NCBI RefSeq assembly: GCF_048569485.1
Contig: NC_134354.1
Span: 454,848,307-454,912,306 of the forward strand
From: Anomaloglossus baeobatrachus
Lineage: Eukaryota > Chordata > Amphibia > Anura > Aromobatidae
DNA: 64,000 nt
Reading direction: 5' to 3'
Shown here: one piece after another, positions 62,206 to 64,000 of the stretch
How the letters are laid out: each line of letters starts with the position of its first letter
Position numbering within the stretch: the first letter of the stretch is position 1
Made by a program: the position numbers and the translations under genes
The notes under the pieces: model-generated
What the model was told of the DNA's origin: nothing
Database searches by the model: none
The model's input: the letters and a program-made list of their open reading frames with translations, nothing else

Positions 62206-64000
62206 TATCCCCCCCCTCTGTTCAAACTTGTAGGGTTGAACATTCGATACCCTACAGGGGCCCGGAGACAGGGCAACCGGGCCACAGTGCGCTAACAGGC
62301 AAGAGGGCCCTTCAGGACACCCTCGAGCTTCTGGTCTCGCCGGACCGTCCGTCACCAAACCCTGCGCAGGAAACCCACTACTCAGACACGGTCCCCGGCC
62401 AGACCCATCCCACCAAGGCTGTCGCCCAAGGTTTGTGCCAGAGGGAGATCCTCCCCTAGGTGGCACCATCGTCCTGTCAGTCCCTGAGCTAACCTGACCA
62501 CTAGGGCCCTCACTATCGAGGAGCCTCCGCGGGGAGATGATAGAAGAGATGCCATAACTAGGACGTCCGCCTGAGCCGTTCACAGATCTCTCTCGGGCTC
62601 TTCCACCCGGGCATCTTCGTTTGGGTCTTGGATAGCGCACTGTCTTGTCAGCGTCTTTGGCTGACGCTGCAGCCCTCCTTTCATTCAGTCCTTCAGATTG
62701 TGTCTCGCAGGACGGAGACCCTTCAGGGTCTGTACTATAGTCTGATAAATATCCGGGTCCTCTGTGACCCCGGCTCATTTTATCAACAGACTTTCTTTCG
62801 CCCTCTGAGGTAACCTGTTCATCGAGCGAGCTACCTTCCTCTTCGGGTCCATAGCCCCTATACGGTCGCCATCCCCCACCAACTTGGCGGAGTTGGTCCG
62901 CAATTCCCTGTCTTTCTAAATTCAACTGTTTTAAGTCATCCAAGTATCCCAGGCGGTATTCTAGGAGGACTCGCATATCTGTAACACACTCTGTCGTTCC
63001 CGCAATGGCACCGGGAACCATACCGACCTCACAGGGTATCCTGGCTTTATTATGAATATCAATTCTTACTCTCGTCACGCCGGTCTTATCAACCATCTCC
63101 TGCATGGCTCTTCCATGTCGTCCAATAAGCCTCATAACCATTTCTTTGGGCACTTGAATGCTCTCTTCAACAAACTCCAATAACCGTCGAGCTGTCTTCA
63201 CCGCTTCTGCAGTTTTTCCATAGATACGGAAGGTTCCGCTGTCTTTTTCGAAGTGTACAGCTGTAACCCCTGGAACCTCCCTGGCTTGCTTAACGTTATT
63301 TCTTAGCGCTCTCAATGCCAGCCCGATCAATGTTGTCTTCACAACCACCACCTCGTGAAACCCTGTGGTCAGCTGCGCCAAGCGTCTGGCGTCTGCATCC
63401 TTCTTGGCAGTGATGAGCCACTTCGTACGAAGACACCGGAGGTGCATGTCACTTAGGATGGCCACTCGCTTCTTTGTGACGTCACTAAAAGAGCACACCA
63501 CCAACTGATTAGACTCTGCGGCAAAGTACACTTTACAGGCCCCTACTGCCTTCTGGAATCTCTCATGCACCCTCTCACTGGCACAGGCTTCTCTTAAGTC
63601 TTCCGGCACGTCTATCCAGCACTTGAAGACTGGTTTGCTTCCTTCACTGTTAAGGACACTAGACTGGTCCTGAGGTCTCTTGTCTTCCTCCATATTCTTG
63701 GTCTTACCCACTGAGTCAGTCAGGTTCTCAGCTCCTGATGAGACCTTACGTCCGATTTTCACCTCTTTCTCAGAGGCTCTTTCCATTTTTTCAGCACCAG
63801 CCGTGTCTTGGGACTTCACTGCATTCCCTCCAACTTCCTCTTGGGTCTCTGCAGTGTCACCCTCTGCCAGGGTGTCACGCCCTTCAGCACGGTACTCTGT
63901 TCTTCCCAGAATCTTGGCACCATTTTCAACATTCAACACCTCACCACTGGGTAGCTTACCGGTCCGCTCACCAGGACCTTTATGGATTTGTGCTCCGTCA
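61939..64000 (-). CDS. FXR1/FMRP-like KH-domain protein within an LTR element
   Basis: At least 666 codons, counting from a GTG at 63939; the frame is still open to the window edge, so the true start lies outside. Residues 1-105 are polar and acidic and match nothing I know. Residues about 109-190 match the FXR1 segment before the KH domains (VPEDLREAC, AVGACKVYF, ILSDMHLRCLRTK). KH1 is about 194-262 (QAREVPGVTAV, GTFRIYG) and KH2 about 263-335 (LIGRHGRAMQEMVDKTGV, VRVRI-like VTRVRID). Then come LEYRLGYLDDLKQLNLERQ and DQLRQVGGGWRP as in FXR1, HRGPGYLSDYST, and a glycine/arginine part to about 480. The N-terminal Agenet domains of FXR1 are not in the visible part. Residues after about 573 are encoded by the purine tract and LTR. 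FXR1 family members bind RNA; whether this protein does is inference. Confidence 0.75.
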   Translation of the reverse strand, partial: DGAQIHKGPGERTGKLPSGEVLNVENGAKILGRTEYRAEGRDTLAEGDTAETQEEVGGNAVKSQDTAGAEKMERASEKEVKIGRKVSSGAENLTDSVGKTKNMEEDKRPQDQSSVLNSEGSKPVFKCWIDVPEDLREACASERVHERFQKAVGACKVYFAAESNQLVVCSFSDVTKKRVAILSDMHLRCLRTKWLITAKKDADARRLAQLTTGFHEVVVVKTTLIGLALRALRNNVKQAREVPGVTAVHFEKDSGTFRIYGKTAEAVKTARRLLEFVEESIQVPKEMVMRLIGRHGRAMQEMVDKTGVTRVRIDIHNKARIPCEVGMVPGAIAGTTECVTDMRVLLEYRLGYLDDLKQLNLERQGIADQLRQVGGGWRPYRGYGPEEEGSSLDEQVTSEGERKSVDKMSRGHRGPGYLSDYSTDPEGSPSCETQSEGLNERRAAASAKDADKTVRYPRPKRRCPGGRARERSVNGSGGRPSYGISSIISPRRLLDSEGPSGQVSSGTDRTMVPPRGGSPSGTNLGRQPWWDGSGRGPCLSSGFPAQGLVTDGPARPEARGCPEGPSCLLAHCGPVALSPGPCRVSNVQPYKFEQRGGICDVATTNVVNGRYMSQWRRYLRYLDEKGCYGTCSPQRLLATHKGQVPFNNPKVLCRAEIHRPPPVGVARGVKTIQSQNLGGVCLGQSG

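Larger units (their letters stand above)
61360..64000 (-). mobile_element. LTR retroelement carrying an FXR1-like gene, 3' part
   Basis: On the minus strand the 3' LTR (62205 down to 61360, 846 bp) runs from TGTGACGTAGCG to CGCTACA, with the usual TG...CA ends. It is preceded by the purine tract AGAGGGGGGGATA (62206-62218). A poly(A) signal AATAAA lies near 61430. Upstream is a long open frame with an FXR1-like middle part. The element continues off the window, so gag, pol, primer site and 5' LTR cannot be judged, and its clade is not assigned. The visible part looks whole, suggesting a fairly young copy. Confidence 0.8.

Overview
The window is vertebrate nuclear DNA, most likely from a frog (anuran). 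Its only host gene is argininosuccinate lyase (ASL) on the minus strand. The rest is dense repeats of kinds common in amphibians: Tc1/mariner, hAT-like and TTAA-flanked DNA elements, long fold-back hairpins, a DIRS-type retroelement, a probable Penelope-like remnant and the 3' end of an LTR element. The species is not determined; frog rests on the repeat mix and on the ASL sequence.

Layout. 1-17039 lies downstream of ASL and is repeats: a 1.67 kb near-perfect fold-back (334-2008), a probable Penelope-like remnant (6716-8243), a Tc1-like element broken up by three later insertions (9330-13740), and a second Tc1-like element (14668-16870) that ends 170 bp beyond the ASL stop codon. 17040-59573 is ASL: fifteen coding exons, every one with a usable splice acceptor and donor, compatible phases and no in-frame stop, giving 461 residues. 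Only the first few residues and the 5' UTR are missing; they must lie beyond 59573, probably outside the window. 59574-64000 holds intron or upstream sequence, a Tc1-like fragment (61010-61359), and an LTR retroelement inserted into it. The visible 3' LTR is 61360-62205 and the element runs off the right edge.

The ASL introns are inflated by insertions. Intron 10 is about 95% one DIRS-like element (31314-37580) with the family's typical split, inverted ends. Intron 7 carries a 1.1 kb array of a 21-bp repeat (41606-42700) that is open in most frames and mimics a gene. Intron 5 carries a fold-back element with a 1.87 kb TTAA-flanked element inside it (50420-53316). Introns 11 and 15 each carry a 1.29 kb piggyBac-like TTAA element, clearly two copies of one family.

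The most unusual object is at the right edge: an open reading frame of at least 666 codons on the minus strand, just upstream of and running into the 3' LTR. Its middle part is a clear intronless relative of FXR1/FMRP (two KH domains and the following FXR-type linker and glycine/arginine-rich region). This looks like a host RNA-binding protein gene captured by an LTR retroelement. I know of no described element of this kind, but I could not search.
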